Shown here piece after piece: positions 9,038 to 18,320 of a stretch of 64,000 nt of DNA. The DNA is from Candidatus Methanophagaceae archaeon. GTDB taxonomy: Archaea; Halobacteriota; Syntropharchaeia; Alkanophagales; Methanospirareceae. The translations under genes were made by a program, and so were the position numbers. Below the pieces are notes generated by a model that had not been told where the DNA came from, did not search any database, and was given only the letters and a program-made list of their open reading frames with translations. The stretch's first letter is position 1; every line of letters begins with the position of its first letter. The stretch spans positions 60,752 through 124,751 of the forward strand of contig PQXC01000004.1 in assembly GCA_003194435.1 (NCBI GenBank), given 5' to 3'.

Positions 9038-10339
9038 TTATATTTTACCCCTCTTATCAACAACTCTTACAGCCTTGCCCTCACTCCTCGGCAAGCTTCC
9101 GGGCTCGTGGAACTCTACTTTTGGACTTACCACTATCTCATCCTGGATACTCTTAGTAATATCAGCTTCAAGTTTCCTCAGCTTCCTTAAATCGCCGTCA
9201 AACATTTTAGGATGCAATTCTACCCTCACCGTCAATGAATCTAAACTGCCTACACGCTCCACAATGACTTGATAGTTTGTTGCGACTTCAGGAAAACTCA
9301 TCAGGACATCCTCTATCTGGCTTGGATAGAAATTAACACCTTTAACGATGAGCATGTCATCACAGCGCCCTTTTATACGTGAAATCCGCACATGTGTTCT
9401 GCCACAAGGGCATTTTTCGCCATCGTCAATGACTCTGGCAAGGTCTCCTGTCCTGTACCTGAGGATAGGCATGGCTTCCCTATTCAGCGTGGTGATGACA
9501 AGCTCACCTTCCTCGCCGGGGCTAAGTTTTTCGCCGGTAGCTGGGTCAACGACTTCGAGAAGATAGCTGTCTTCCCAGAGGTGCATGCCGGCTTTTTCTT
9601 CACACTCAAACGCTACTCCAGGACCGTTAAGCTCTGACATACCGTATGAATTAAATGCACTTATGTCAAATGTATCTTCAATCCTCTGTCTGGTCTGCTC
9701 TGAATGCGGCTCCGCACCCACAAAACCTATACGTAAATCAAACTCCTTCGGGTCAAAACCCTCTTGAACCATTACTTCGGAAACGTACAGGATGTAAGAG
9801 GGCGTTGCATGGAAGACCGTTGTATTAAAATCCTTCATCAACTGTATCTGACGTTTCGTATTGCCCACACCTGATGGAATGGTCAGCATACCAACCTTCT
9901 CAGCGCCGTAATGGAATCCCAGACCGCCGGTAAACATGCCATAACTGATTATATTCTGGAAGACATCCGCCTTACCTGCTCCGGTCATAACAATACATCT
10001 GGCAACGAGGTCAGCCCAAATCTCGATGTCCTTTCTTGTATGGAAGATAACGGTAGCTTTGCCGGTGGTGCCTGATGATGAATGCATACGCACGATTTCC
10101 ACCCTTGGTACGGTCACAAGACCGAAGTCATAATTAGCACGCAGGTCATCCTTTGTCGTGAATGGAATCAGGGATACATCCTCGGGCGTAGTGAAACGGG
10201 ATTCATCCACGTCCTTCAACCGGTTTCGGTAGAAGATGGACTTCCTGCATCGGGCAACCGTGTCCTTCAGCCGCTTAACCTGTAAAGCCTCAAGTTCATC
10301 CCGGGGCAGCGTCTCGATATGTTTATCCCAGAAAGGCAT
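9038..10339 (-). CDS. phenylacetate-CoA ligase family protein
   Basis: SSSGTTGKATVIFHT, SYGMSELNGPGVAFEC, YRTGDLARV; paralogue of 16446-17750. Confidence 0.9.
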   Translation of the reverse strand: MPFWDKHIETLPRDELEALQVKRLKDTVARCRKSIFYRNRLKDVDESRFTTPEDVSLIPFTTKDDLRANYDFGLVTVPRVEIVRMHSSSGTTGKATVIFHTRKDIEIWADLVARCIVMTGAGKADVFQNIISYGMFTGGLGFHYGAEKVGMLTIPSGVGNTKRQIQLMKDFNTTVFHATPSYILYVSEVMVQEGFDPKEFDLRIGFVGAEPHSEQTRQRIEDTFDISAFNSYGMSELNGPGVAFECEEKAGMHLWEDSYLLEVVDPATGEKLSPGEEGELVITTLNREAMPILRYRTGDLARVIDDGEKCPCGRTHVRISRIKGRCDDMLIVKGVNFYPSQIEDVLMSFPEVATNYQVIVERVGSLDSLTVRVELHPKMFDGDLRKLRKLEADITKSIQDEIVVSPKVEFHEPGSLPRSEGKAVRVVDKRGKI

Positions 10340-10479
10340 GGCTATTAGCTATATAATTGTTGCATAGGTTAGTATAAATATACATACTTTCGGGGAGAGA
10401 AGAATAAACTGCAAGACAGGCTGGCTCTTGATGGTGAAAATTCCAAATTCCAAATCTAATTCTAATGCATCAAATAGCA

Positions 10480-10905
10480 TTACAAGAAAGGTAGTTCATG
10501 CTTTTTTCTGTAAACCAGAGCTTGACAAAGGGCGATCAGGTCGCCTCCCTCATTTTCGACGTTGATAACGTACGTTCCAATTCTACCGGATAAGCTCATC
10601 TCTTTCGCTTCCGCATATAAGACGTCTCCTGCCGAAACGGGTTTTATATACGTGATATTCATACTAAGTGCAACCGCCACGGTTCCATGTGTGTTCGCAG
10701 CCGTCTCAAATGCCTCATCAATCAGCGAAAATATCGCTCCCCCATGCACCATTCCAAATATATTCTCCATATCCTCTTTAAAGGTCATTTTAACTTTTGA
10801 GTACCCCTCATCCAATTCTATCAGTTCTATTCCCAGTTTCTTTGCATAGGGTTCTTCTCTAACACGTTTAATTATAGCATCGAAAATTTTGTTTTTTTCC
10901 TCCAT
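10480..10905 (-). CDS. hotdog-fold thioesterase (PaaI family)
   Basis: MVHGGAIFSLIDEAFETAANTHG motif. Confidence 0.85.
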   Translation of the reverse strand: MEEKNKIFDAIIKRVREEPYAKKLGIELIELDEGYSKVKMTFKEDMENIFGMVHGGAIFSLIDEAFETAANTHGTVAVALSMNITYIKPVSAGDVLYAEAKEMSLSGRIGTYVINVENEGGDLIALCQALVYRKKHELPFL

Positions 10906-11148
10906 TCTTGTGCCCCCTTATAGCTTAGTTTAGTTTTAGTAATGCAATATAAATAATATAACCATGATTTTGTTTTGTAATTTGTAGAGATTAAAGATTA
11001 TTCTTTGCACCCCACAGCGTTCCCGTGCCAGTGTCGTGTACTCCGCGTTAATCTAACATGGTCAAGGAGGTTATCGAGAAAAATAGAAAAGTTTAAATAG
11101 CCGCTCAAATCTTAATGGTGACAATAGAAAACTTGTGAGGTGTTCGAT

Positions 11149-12759
11149 ATGAAGATGAACAAGAAGTACGGGATTTTATTTGCCGTGTTAGTGGTTTCAG
11201 TCTTGCTTGTGTTTGCAGCAAGTGTGGGGCAATCGAAAGAGCCCGGAGTAGAAGAGATAAAGATAGGGATTGTCGCACCTCTGACGGGTGGCGCGAGTAC
11301 AACAGGGACCGATATGTGGCAGTCTGCGGTATTGGCGGCGGAGCAGATAAACGCTAAGGGCGGAGTTGATGTTGGGGGCGTTTATGTACCGATCACACTC
11401 GTTAAGGGAGACACGGAAACGAGCAGGGAAAGCGGTGTTAAAGCAGTAACGAAGCTCATTACGGAAGATAAGGTAGACTTATTGATCGGGGGTTTTTCGA
11501 GCGGCATAACGTATGCTGACCAGGTCGTTGCAGCGGAACACAAAGTGCCTTTCATAATCACCGGAGCGTCTTCCCCCATAGTAACGAGAAGAACCGATAT
11601 AGATACATCCTACTTCTTCCATCACTGTCCTACAACAGACGACTATCCAGAAGCGACTTTGCTTTTTGTCAATGAAGTAGTAAAGCCCGAAATATATGAG
11701 CGGTTCAATTTTTCAGAGGACAGACCTCTCAGGTTAGGGGTTCTATACCAGGACAGCAAATATGGCGAAGGCGTTTACGAGGGTATCAAAAAGGCGATAG
11801 AGAAACACAACCTCAACATGGAGATAGTTTCAGCAGAGAAATTCAAGATGAGCGAGACGGATTTCAGGACTGTGTTAACAGTAATAAAGGAGTCTAAACC
11901 GGATGTTGTTTATGTTGCTGCATTCCTTAACGAGCAGACGCTCATAGTAACCCAGGGGAGGAAGGACGTTGGCATGAATACTATTTATCTCTCTGTCGAG
12001 TGTAATGACGACCCTGATTATTATACCGGGGTGGGGAGATGGGGAGAATACTCGATACAGGAGAGCAGATTTAGTCCTTATACTATCCCCTCAGGACCAA
12101 TCCATGAGGCAGTCGAAAAATTCAGGGAGGACTTTAAGAACAGGTGGGGTACATCCCCGAGTATGATGGGGGCATCGACATACGAGGGTGTTTACATCGC
12201 GGCGGAAGCGATTAAGAACGCAGGTACTTTGGATAAGGAAAAGGTCAGGGCTTCATTGGCTGAGCTCGAGATGCCGCAGATTGTAGAGGTGATGCAGAAC
12301 GGTGTGATAAACTTTTCGTCAGATTATAGGGAGAGTAAATTCGCGCTTTACATGGAGCAGTTGATCTGGAATGAATCCGTGGGAGAGACGAGACCGAAGA
12401 TAGTGTGGCCTGACAGCATAAAAGAAACTGATTTTGTACTCCCGGATTGGTATGAGCCCGGGAGTTCACCAGCTGCGACTGCGACCGCGACTAAAGCGAC
12501 TGAAGAATGCAAAACTCTGTGGTATTTCGATGAAGAAAGTCTAAAATGCCAACAGAAGGAGTTCTGCGGCATGTACATGTACAAAGGCTTGCGTACCTTT
12601 GAGACTGAAGAAGAGTGCAAAGCTGCGCTTGATAAGTATCTTCGAGAGAAGGGAGAAGAAAAAGAAACACCAGCACCAGAAGAACCAGGTTTTGAAGCGT
12701 TTTTAACCATTGCCAGCCTATTAGCAATTGCATACATGGTGCAAAGAAGACGGAAGTAA
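11149..12759 (+). CDS. branched-chain/aromatic amino acid ABC transporter substrate-binding protein with Kunitz-like insert and PGF-CTERM-like tail
   Basis: Signal peptide and LivK-like body (IKIGIVAPLTGGASTTGTDMWQSAVLAAEQINAKGG); tail EEPGFEAFLTIASLLAIAYMVQRRRK. ATG at 11149 preferred over GTG at 11140. Confidence 0.85.
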   Translation: MKMNKKYGILFAVLVVSVLLVFAASVGQSKEPGVEEIKIGIVAPLTGGASTTGTDMWQSAVLAAEQINAKGGVDVGGVYVPITLVKGDTETSRESGVKAVTKLITEDKVDLLIGGFSSGITYADQVVAAEHKVPFIITGASSPIVTRRTDIDTSYFFHHCPTTDDYPEATLLFVNEVVKPEIYERFNFSEDRPLRLGVLYQDSKYGEGVYEGIKKAIEKHNLNMEIVSAEKFKMSETDFRTVLTVIKESKPDVVYVAAFLNEQTLIVTQGRKDVGMNTIYLSVECNDDPDYYTGVGRWGEYSIQESRFSPYTIPSGPIHEAVEKFREDFKNRWGTSPSMMGASTYEGVYIAAEAIKNAGTLDKEKVRASLAELEMPQIVEVMQNGVINFSSDYRESKFALYMEQLIWNESVGETRPKIVWPDSIKETDFVLPDWYEPGSSPAATATATKATEECKTLWYFDEESLKCQQKEFCGMYMYKGLRTFETEEECKAALDKYLREKGEEKETPAPEEPGFEAFLTIASLLAIAYMVQRRRK

Positions 12760-12846
12760 AGGAGACAAAATTTGTACCGCCGGACGGCGAAACCCGGAGG
12801 TACATAATCCTTTTTTATTTAATCCTTTTTTATTTTTTATCCAACT

Positions 12847-13758
12847 ATGGAACCCGGTGTTTTAATACAGATCTTGGTATGGGGTCTGTACGCTGGCTGC
12901 ATTTACATTCTCTTAGCGATAGGACTGAACCTGATTTTTGGCGTTATGAAGGTCGTGAACTTCGCACACGGGGAGTTGTTGATGCTTGGTGCCTATGCTA
13001 CATTCTGGATCTACACCCTTTCGGGGGTTAACCCCTATCTAATTATTGCTTTAGCCATGATTATTCTGGGTATTATCGGTGTTTTCATTGAACGGCTTTG
13101 CTTCCGCCCGATAAAGGGTACAGGGAAGTTAAACGAGATCTTTCTTAGTCTTGGGTTGATTTATCTGTTTCAGAATTTAGCGGCTTTGTTATGGACAACG
13201 GACTCAAGGTCTATTCATAGTCCATACAGCAATGTGTCCGTTTCTGTGGGCTCCGTTCGGCTGCCACTGGATTATATCATTATTATCCTATTTACAATCG
13301 TATTTCTGATTGCCTTTCAACTCTTCATGAAAAGGACCACCATCGGGAGAGCGATGCGTGCTACAAGCCAGAACCGCGATGCGGCTGCTTTAATGGGCAT
13401 TAACGTGGAGCGGATGGACATGCTCAGTTTTGCGTTGGGTTCCGCGCTTGCGGCTGCAGCAGGTAGCTTATGGTTGATAAGTGGTCAGATAGTGGACCCG
13501 TATATGGGCTCCATACCGGCAATAAAAGCTTTTGCTGTGGTCATCATCGGTGGGCTTGGCAGCATACCCGGAGCTATTGTTGCCGGTCTGACTTTGGGTA
13601 TAGCAGAAAACGTAGTGCCATTATTCATGCAATCCTTTGCAGGTTTACTCGGCGTTTCGATGTCGTTCACCGCATGGAAGGATACGATAGCTTTCTTTAT
13701 CCTGATTATAGTTCTCGTAATAAGACCGACAGGCATATTCGGGGAGAAAGGGGAGTAG
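12847..13758 (+). CDS. livH: branched-chain amino acid ABC transporter permease (LivH-like)
   Basis: AIGLNLIFGVMKVVNFAHGELLMLGAY; C-terminal GGLGSIPGAIVAGL. Confidence 0.9.
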   Translation: MEPGVLIQILVWGLYAGCIYILLAIGLNLIFGVMKVVNFAHGELLMLGAYATFWIYTLSGVNPYLIIALAMIILGIIGVFIERLCFRPIKGTGKLNEIFLSLGLIYLFQNLAALLWTTDSRSIHSPYSNVSVSVGSVRLPLDYIIIILFTIVFLIAFQLFMKRTTIGRAMRATSQNRDAAALMGINVERMDMLSFALGSALAAAAGSLWLISGQIVDPYMGSIPAIKAFAVVIIGGLGSIPGAIVAGLTLGIAENVVPLFMQSFAGLLGVSMSFTAWKDTIAFFILIIVLVIRPTGIFGEKGE

Positions 13759-13783
13759 GATAGAGAGTAGGATAAGAGATAAG

Positions 13784-14752
13784 ATGAAATTAGTTAGGAT
13801 GAACATGAATATGAACATGAATATGAAAACCTGGACAGGAATTATTTCACTGATCCTTGCATTTCTGATACCCTTAATCTTTGGAATCAATCAGTATTTG
13901 TTGACGGTTTTGATTATAATGCTTGTGTTTATCATATACTCATCAGCGTGGAACCTGCTTGCTCTTTCAGGTCAGGCTTCTCTGGGGCATGCAGCTTTTT
14001 TCGGTATCGGGGGTTATGTGTCGGCGATAGTAGCAAATACTCTTGGTATGCCACCGATTGCGGCAATACCTGTTGGAGGTTTATTCGCTGCGTTTATAGG
14101 TGTTCTGATAGGCTTAACCTGTATAAGGATGAGGGAGTGGTTCCTCGCCATGGTAACCTTCGGGTTTGCGATTATAGCTCATACAATAACCACGGAGCTT
14201 TCGTGGCTTACCGGAGGCTGGGATGGTATCCCCGCGAAGAGATTGATTCCCGTAACGATAACGAATTATATCATGTATGAGTATTATGTCATTCTACTTA
14301 TAGCGGTTGCTGTGGTCGTTATAATCTACCTGATAGCGAAATCGAGGGTGGGACTCGCTCTACAGGCAATTCGTGAGAACGAGCTTGAAGCAAAGGTGAT
14401 GGGCATCAATGTAATAAAGTATAAGCTAATGGCGTTTGCTGTAAGCGCCTTCTTCACCGGGATTGCCGGCGCATTAGAGATACATCATTTCGGGTATATA
14501 ACCCCTGAGGTCTATGGTATGGACATATCATTCTGGCCGATACTATACTCTATAAGTGGCGGGCTCTTTACCGTTAGCGGTCCAATACTTGGTACAATTG
14601 TAATTACATTTATCTGGGAGGTTCTGCGCGCTTTCGGTTTGATGTATGAGCGATTTATATTAATTGGTGTGATCCTCGTCCTTATTGTGATATTCCTGCC
14701 GAAGGGACTTGTGTCTGTGCCGGAGAAGATAAAATCAAGACTTCAGTTGTAA
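13784..14752 (+). CDS. livM: branched-chain amino acid ABC transporter permease (LivM-like)
   Basis: AWNLLALSGQASLGHAAFFGIGGYV; repetitive N-terminus MNMNMNMNMK. Confidence 0.9.
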   Translation: MKLVRMNMNMNMNMKTWTGIISLILAFLIPLIFGINQYLLTVLIIMLVFIIYSSAWNLLALSGQASLGHAAFFGIGGYVSAIVANTLGMPPIAAIPVGGLFAAFIGVLIGLTCIRMREWFLAMVTFGFAIIAHTITTELSWLTGGWDGIPAKRLIPVTITNYIMYEYYVILLIAVAVVVIIYLIAKSRVGLALQAIRENELEAKVMGINVIKYKLMAFAVSAFFTGIAGALEIHHFGYITPEVYGMDISFWPILYSISGGLFTVSGPILGTIVITFIWEVLRAFGLMYERFILIGVILVLIVIFLPKGLVSVPEKIKSRLQL

Positions 14753-14765
14753 AGTAAAAGCTCAC

Positions 14766-14814
14766 GATATAGGATACAAGATACAAGATACAAAATACAA
14801 AATACAGGATAGAT
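14766..14814. repeat. approx. 7-copy 7-bp tandem repeat (GATACAA-like)
   Basis: gatatag gatacaa gatacaa gatacaa aatacaa aatacag gatagat, between convergent livM and livF. Confidence 0.8.
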
Positions 14815-14824
14815 AGATTGAGAA

Positions 14825-15529
14825 TTAGATTCCTAAATATGCGTTTTTCACATATTCATGCTCAAGAAGCTCAGAACCTTTCCCTTCTAAGATAATCCTA
14901 CCCTTCTCCAGGACGTATCCGCGGTCAGAGAGCTCAAGTGCATGATGTACGTTCTGTTCCACAAGCAATATGGTAACGCCTTCTTCATTCAATTTTTTTA
15001 TTATCTCGAATACCTGTAATACGAGCACGGGGGCTAACCCGAGGGATGGCTCATCCAGCATCAGAAGTTTTGGTTTCGACATCAGAGCGCGTGCAATGGC
15101 GAGCATCTGCTGCTCCCCCCCGCTCATTGTTCCCGCGAGCTGTTTTTTCCGTTCTTCGAGCTTCGGAAAGAGTTGGAACACCCATTCGAGACTCTCTTCT
15201 AGCAAATCCCTTGCTCTTGGCACATATGCGCCAAGTATAAGGTTTTCAAGGACGCTCATCTTTGGGAATATCTCTCTGCCTTCAGGAACGAGAGAAATAC
15301 CCGCATCCACTATCTTGTATGCTGGTAGTCCTTCAATATTTCTATCCATGAACCTGATACTGCCTGACTTTGACTTAAGCAGACCCTGGATGGTCTTTAC
15401 AGTGGTTGACTTCCCTGCCCCGTTAGAACCGAGGAGGGATACAATCTCCCCCTCGTTAACAGTGAAGGAGACGCCCCATAGCACCTGCACCTTCTCGTAA
15501 GAGGCATTTAATTCCTTTATCTCTAGCAT
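14825..15529 (-). CDS. livF: branched-chain amino acid ABC transporter ATP-binding protein (LivF-like)
   Basis: GSNGAGKST, MSGGEQQMLAIARALM, LLMLDEPSLGLAPVLV. Confidence 0.9.
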   Translation of the reverse strand: MLEIKELNASYEKVQVLWGVSFTVNEGEIVSLLGSNGAGKSTTVKTIQGLLKSKSGSIRFMDRNIEGLPAYKIVDAGISLVPEGREIFPKMSVLENLILGAYVPRARDLLEESLEWVFQLFPKLEERKKQLAGTMSGGEQQMLAIARALMSKPKLLMLDEPSLGLAPVLVLQVFEIIKKLNEEGVTILLVEQNVHHALELSDRGYVLEKGRIILEGKGSELLEHEYVKNAYLGI

Positions 15530-15548
15530 GGCATAGCATGAAATGGAA

Positions 15549-16277
15549 TCACATATATATTTTTTCTCCGAGATATGAGTTTATAACCTTTTCATCCGCG
15601 GCTATTTCGGCGGGTGTGCCCTCCGCTATTTTTTCACCGTGATGCAGAACGACAATACTGTCGGAGACGTTCATTATAACCCTCATGACATGTTCTACCA
15701 TGAGTATTGTTATTCCAGAGTCGCGGATTTTCTGTATCAATGAGATAGCATCTTTACTTTCCTTCGGATTTAGTCCTGTCGTTACCTCGTCTAACAGGAG
15801 TAGTTCCGGGTCAGTCGCAAGAGCTCTTGCAAGCTGTATCCTCTTAAGCTCTACAACATTAAGGTTTTTCACCGGGTAATTTAACTTATTCATGGGATAG
15901 CCGACGAATTCAAGATACATCTCTGCTTTTTCTCTTGCTTCTCTCATACTGATTTTATCTGAATTACCGAACAACGCACCTACAAGGACGTTTTGAATCG
16001 CAGACAGTTCAGGGAAAGAGTGTACGAGCTGGAATGTCTTAGCGATTCCCAGCTTACACACTTTATCAGGACTCAAGTTAGTTATATCCAAACCATCAAA
16101 GAAGATCGAACCTGAACTGGGTGGATAGACACCACTCACGATATTCAGAAGCGTTGATTTCCCCGCACCATTCGGACCGACTAACCCCACTATCTGCTCC
16201 TTATTTATTCTAAAGCTTACGTCCTTAATGGCTGTTAGGTTGCCAAAGTGCTTGCTCACTTCTTTTATGGAAAGCAT
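15549..16277 (-). CDS. livG: branched-chain amino acid ABC transporter ATP-binding protein (LivG-like)
   Basis: GPNGAGKSTLLNIVSG, LLLLDEVTTGLNPKE. Confidence 0.9.
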   Translation of the reverse strand: MLSIKEVSKHFGNLTAIKDVSFRINKEQIVGLVGPNGAGKSTLLNIVSGVYPPSSGSIFFDGLDITNLSPDKVCKLGIAKTFQLVHSFPELSAIQNVLVGALFGNSDKISMREAREKAEMYLEFVGYPMNKLNYPVKNLNVVELKRIQLARALATDPELLLLDEVTTGLNPKESKDAISLIQKIRDSGITILMVEHVMRVIMNVSDSIVVLHHGEKIAEGTPAEIAADEKVINSYLGEKIYM

Positions 16278-16445
16278 TTGCTATCACGTTTGCAATATAT
16301 CTATGTATGTCATATAAATAACTTGTGTTATTATTTTGCGATGACATATACCGTCTCGGTGATAAAAGCCGACAAGCGAATTTTGGATACAGAACAAAAC
16401 CTATTGTTTTTTATACATAAAAATTATAGATTGATCTGGTAAGTT

Positions 16446-17750
16446 ATGATCGAATACTGGAATCCCCGCATCGAACGTATGCCGATCGAGGATTTGCATA
16501 AGATGCAGGAGGAACGGCTCAGGTATTTTGTTCGCTATGTCTATAATCATTCCTCATTCTACCGGCAGCGATTCAGGGAGGCGGGTGTGGAGCCCGATGA
16601 TATCAAGAAGCTGAGCGATGTAACCAAACTCCCTTTCACATCGAAGCGCGATCTTCGTGATACCTACCCCACAGGGATGTTCTGCCTCCCCGAAAACTGG
16701 GTGGTGCGGTATCATGTATCCAGTGGCACGACCGGGAAACCTACTGTGGTCGGATATACTCAGGGTGACGTTGATACGTGGTCAGAGTCTCTGGCGCGAG
16801 GACTTACATCCATAGGTCTGGGGCGCGGGGACATAATCCAGGTTAGCTATGGCTATGGACTGTTCACCGGGGGGCTCGGTCTTCATTACGGCTCTGAGAG
16901 AATTGGCGCCACGGTGCTTCCCACGGGCACCGGCAATACCGAACGTCAGATTGAGCTGATGCAGGATTTAGGAAGCACTGCTATAGCCTGCACACCTTCA
17001 TATTTCCTATATATAAACGAGGTTGCACAAAAGATGGGTGTGAGCATCCGCGATGATACAAGACTCAAGGCAGGCATTTTTGGTGCAGAGCCATGGTCTG
17101 AAGAGACAAGAAGGCGGATTGAGGATTCCACAGGCATTAAGGCGTATGACATATACGGAACCAGCGAGATGAGTGGTCCCCTCTTCACCGAGTGCCACCT
17201 ACAGAACGGTATCCACATCTGGGCAGATATGTTTCTTATTGAGGTAATTGATCCGAAGACGATGGAGCAAGTGGATGATGGTGAGCGTGGCGAACTCGTT
17301 GTGACCTCTCTGGATAAATGGGCTTTTCCTCTCATCAGGTACCGGATAGGTGACATCACTATACTGAATAACGAGCCATGTGAGTGCGGACGCACACATC
17401 CACGAATCATGAGAATTCTGGGTAGGACAGACGATATGATCATTGTGCGAGGAATAAATGTCTTCCCGAGCCAGGTCGAGTCTGTACTCATGAGGATTCC
17501 CGAGATTGGCAACAACTACCAGATAATTGTGGACAGGAAGGGACCACTGGATGTCATGACCGTAAAGGTTGAGGTAACTGAATCCGCATTCAGCGATAAA
17601 ATTGCTGACTTGATGTCATTAAGCAACGAGGTCTCCAGGCAGCTTAAAAGCGTGTTGAATATTACGGCGAAGGTAGAGCTGGTGGAGCCGGGTGCGATTC
17701 CGCGTTCCGAAGGTAAGGCACGGAGGGTTATAGACAAGAGGAAGGTGTAA
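16446..17750 (+). CDS. phenylacetate-CoA ligase family protein
   Basis: SSGTTGKPTVVGYT, YDIYGTSEMSGPLFTEC, YRIGDIT. Confidence 0.9.
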   Translation: MIEYWNPRIERMPIEDLHKMQEERLRYFVRYVYNHSSFYRQRFREAGVEPDDIKKLSDVTKLPFTSKRDLRDTYPTGMFCLPENWVVRYHVSSGTTGKPTVVGYTQGDVDTWSESLARGLTSIGLGRGDIIQVSYGYGLFTGGLGLHYGSERIGATVLPTGTGNTERQIELMQDLGSTAIACTPSYFLYINEVAQKMGVSIRDDTRLKAGIFGAEPWSEETRRRIEDSTGIKAYDIYGTSEMSGPLFTECHLQNGIHIWADMFLIEVIDPKTMEQVDDGERGELVVTSLDKWAFPLIRYRIGDITILNNEPCECGRTHPRIMRILGRTDDMIIVRGINVFPSQVESVLMRIPEIGNNYQIIVDRKGPLDVMTVKVEVTESAFSDKIADLMSLSNEVSRQLKSVLNITAKVELVEPGAIPRSEGKARRVIDKRKV

Positions 17751-17752
17751 AA

Positions 17753-18187
17753 ATGGAAGTGATAAAACAGATTTCTGTCTTTGCGGAGAACAAGCCTGGC
17801 AGGATGGCAAGAGTGGCAAGGACATTAGCAGATGCTGGCGTGAACATTCGCGCACTGACAATTGCGGAGGCTGGTGACTTTGGCGTGATCAGGATGGTGG
17901 TTGATGATACGGAGCGGGGATATAAGGCGCTACATGATGGTGGCTTCACGGTCTCAGAGACCGATGTTCTCGCTGTGGAGCTAAAGGACGTTCCTGGCGG
18001 TCTCTACGAGATAGCTAACACTCTGGGTATGAATAACGTCAATGTGGATTATGCTTATGCGTTTGTAACCGCAAAGTTCAAGCGTGCGATGTTGATACTC
18101 CGCGTGGATGATATACAGAGAGCCACGGAAGTACTGAACGAGGCAGGAGTGAGGTTAGCAACAAGGGAAGAGATACAGCAGATTTGA
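17753..18187 (+). CDS. ACT domain protein (tandem ACT)
   Basis: QISVFAENKPGRMARVARTLADAGVNIRALTIAE and a second ACT-like half; directly follows the ligase. Confidence 0.85.
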   Translation: MEVIKQISVFAENKPGRMARVARTLADAGVNIRALTIAEAGDFGVIRMVVDDTERGYKALHDGGFTVSETDVLAVELKDVPGGLYEIANTLGMNNVNVDYAYAFVTAKFKRAMLILRVDDIQRATEVLNEAGVRLATREEIQQI

Positions 18188-18320
18188 AATATCTCGGGAG
18201 GTTTGTTAGGGTAGGGTAGGGTTGTGGTGGTAAAAGACAGTTTGCCGAGAAAGTGAAATTGCCCGAAGCCCGAAGCCACTCAGGCAAATATTATTAGCCA
18301 TTAGCCAGGTATGTATATAA

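Noticed and set aside
8880-9272. 130 aa plus-strand ORF
   Set aside because: Second half is antisense to the PaaK-like gene. The first 45 residues look unusual and could be a decayed fragment, but no family was recognised.
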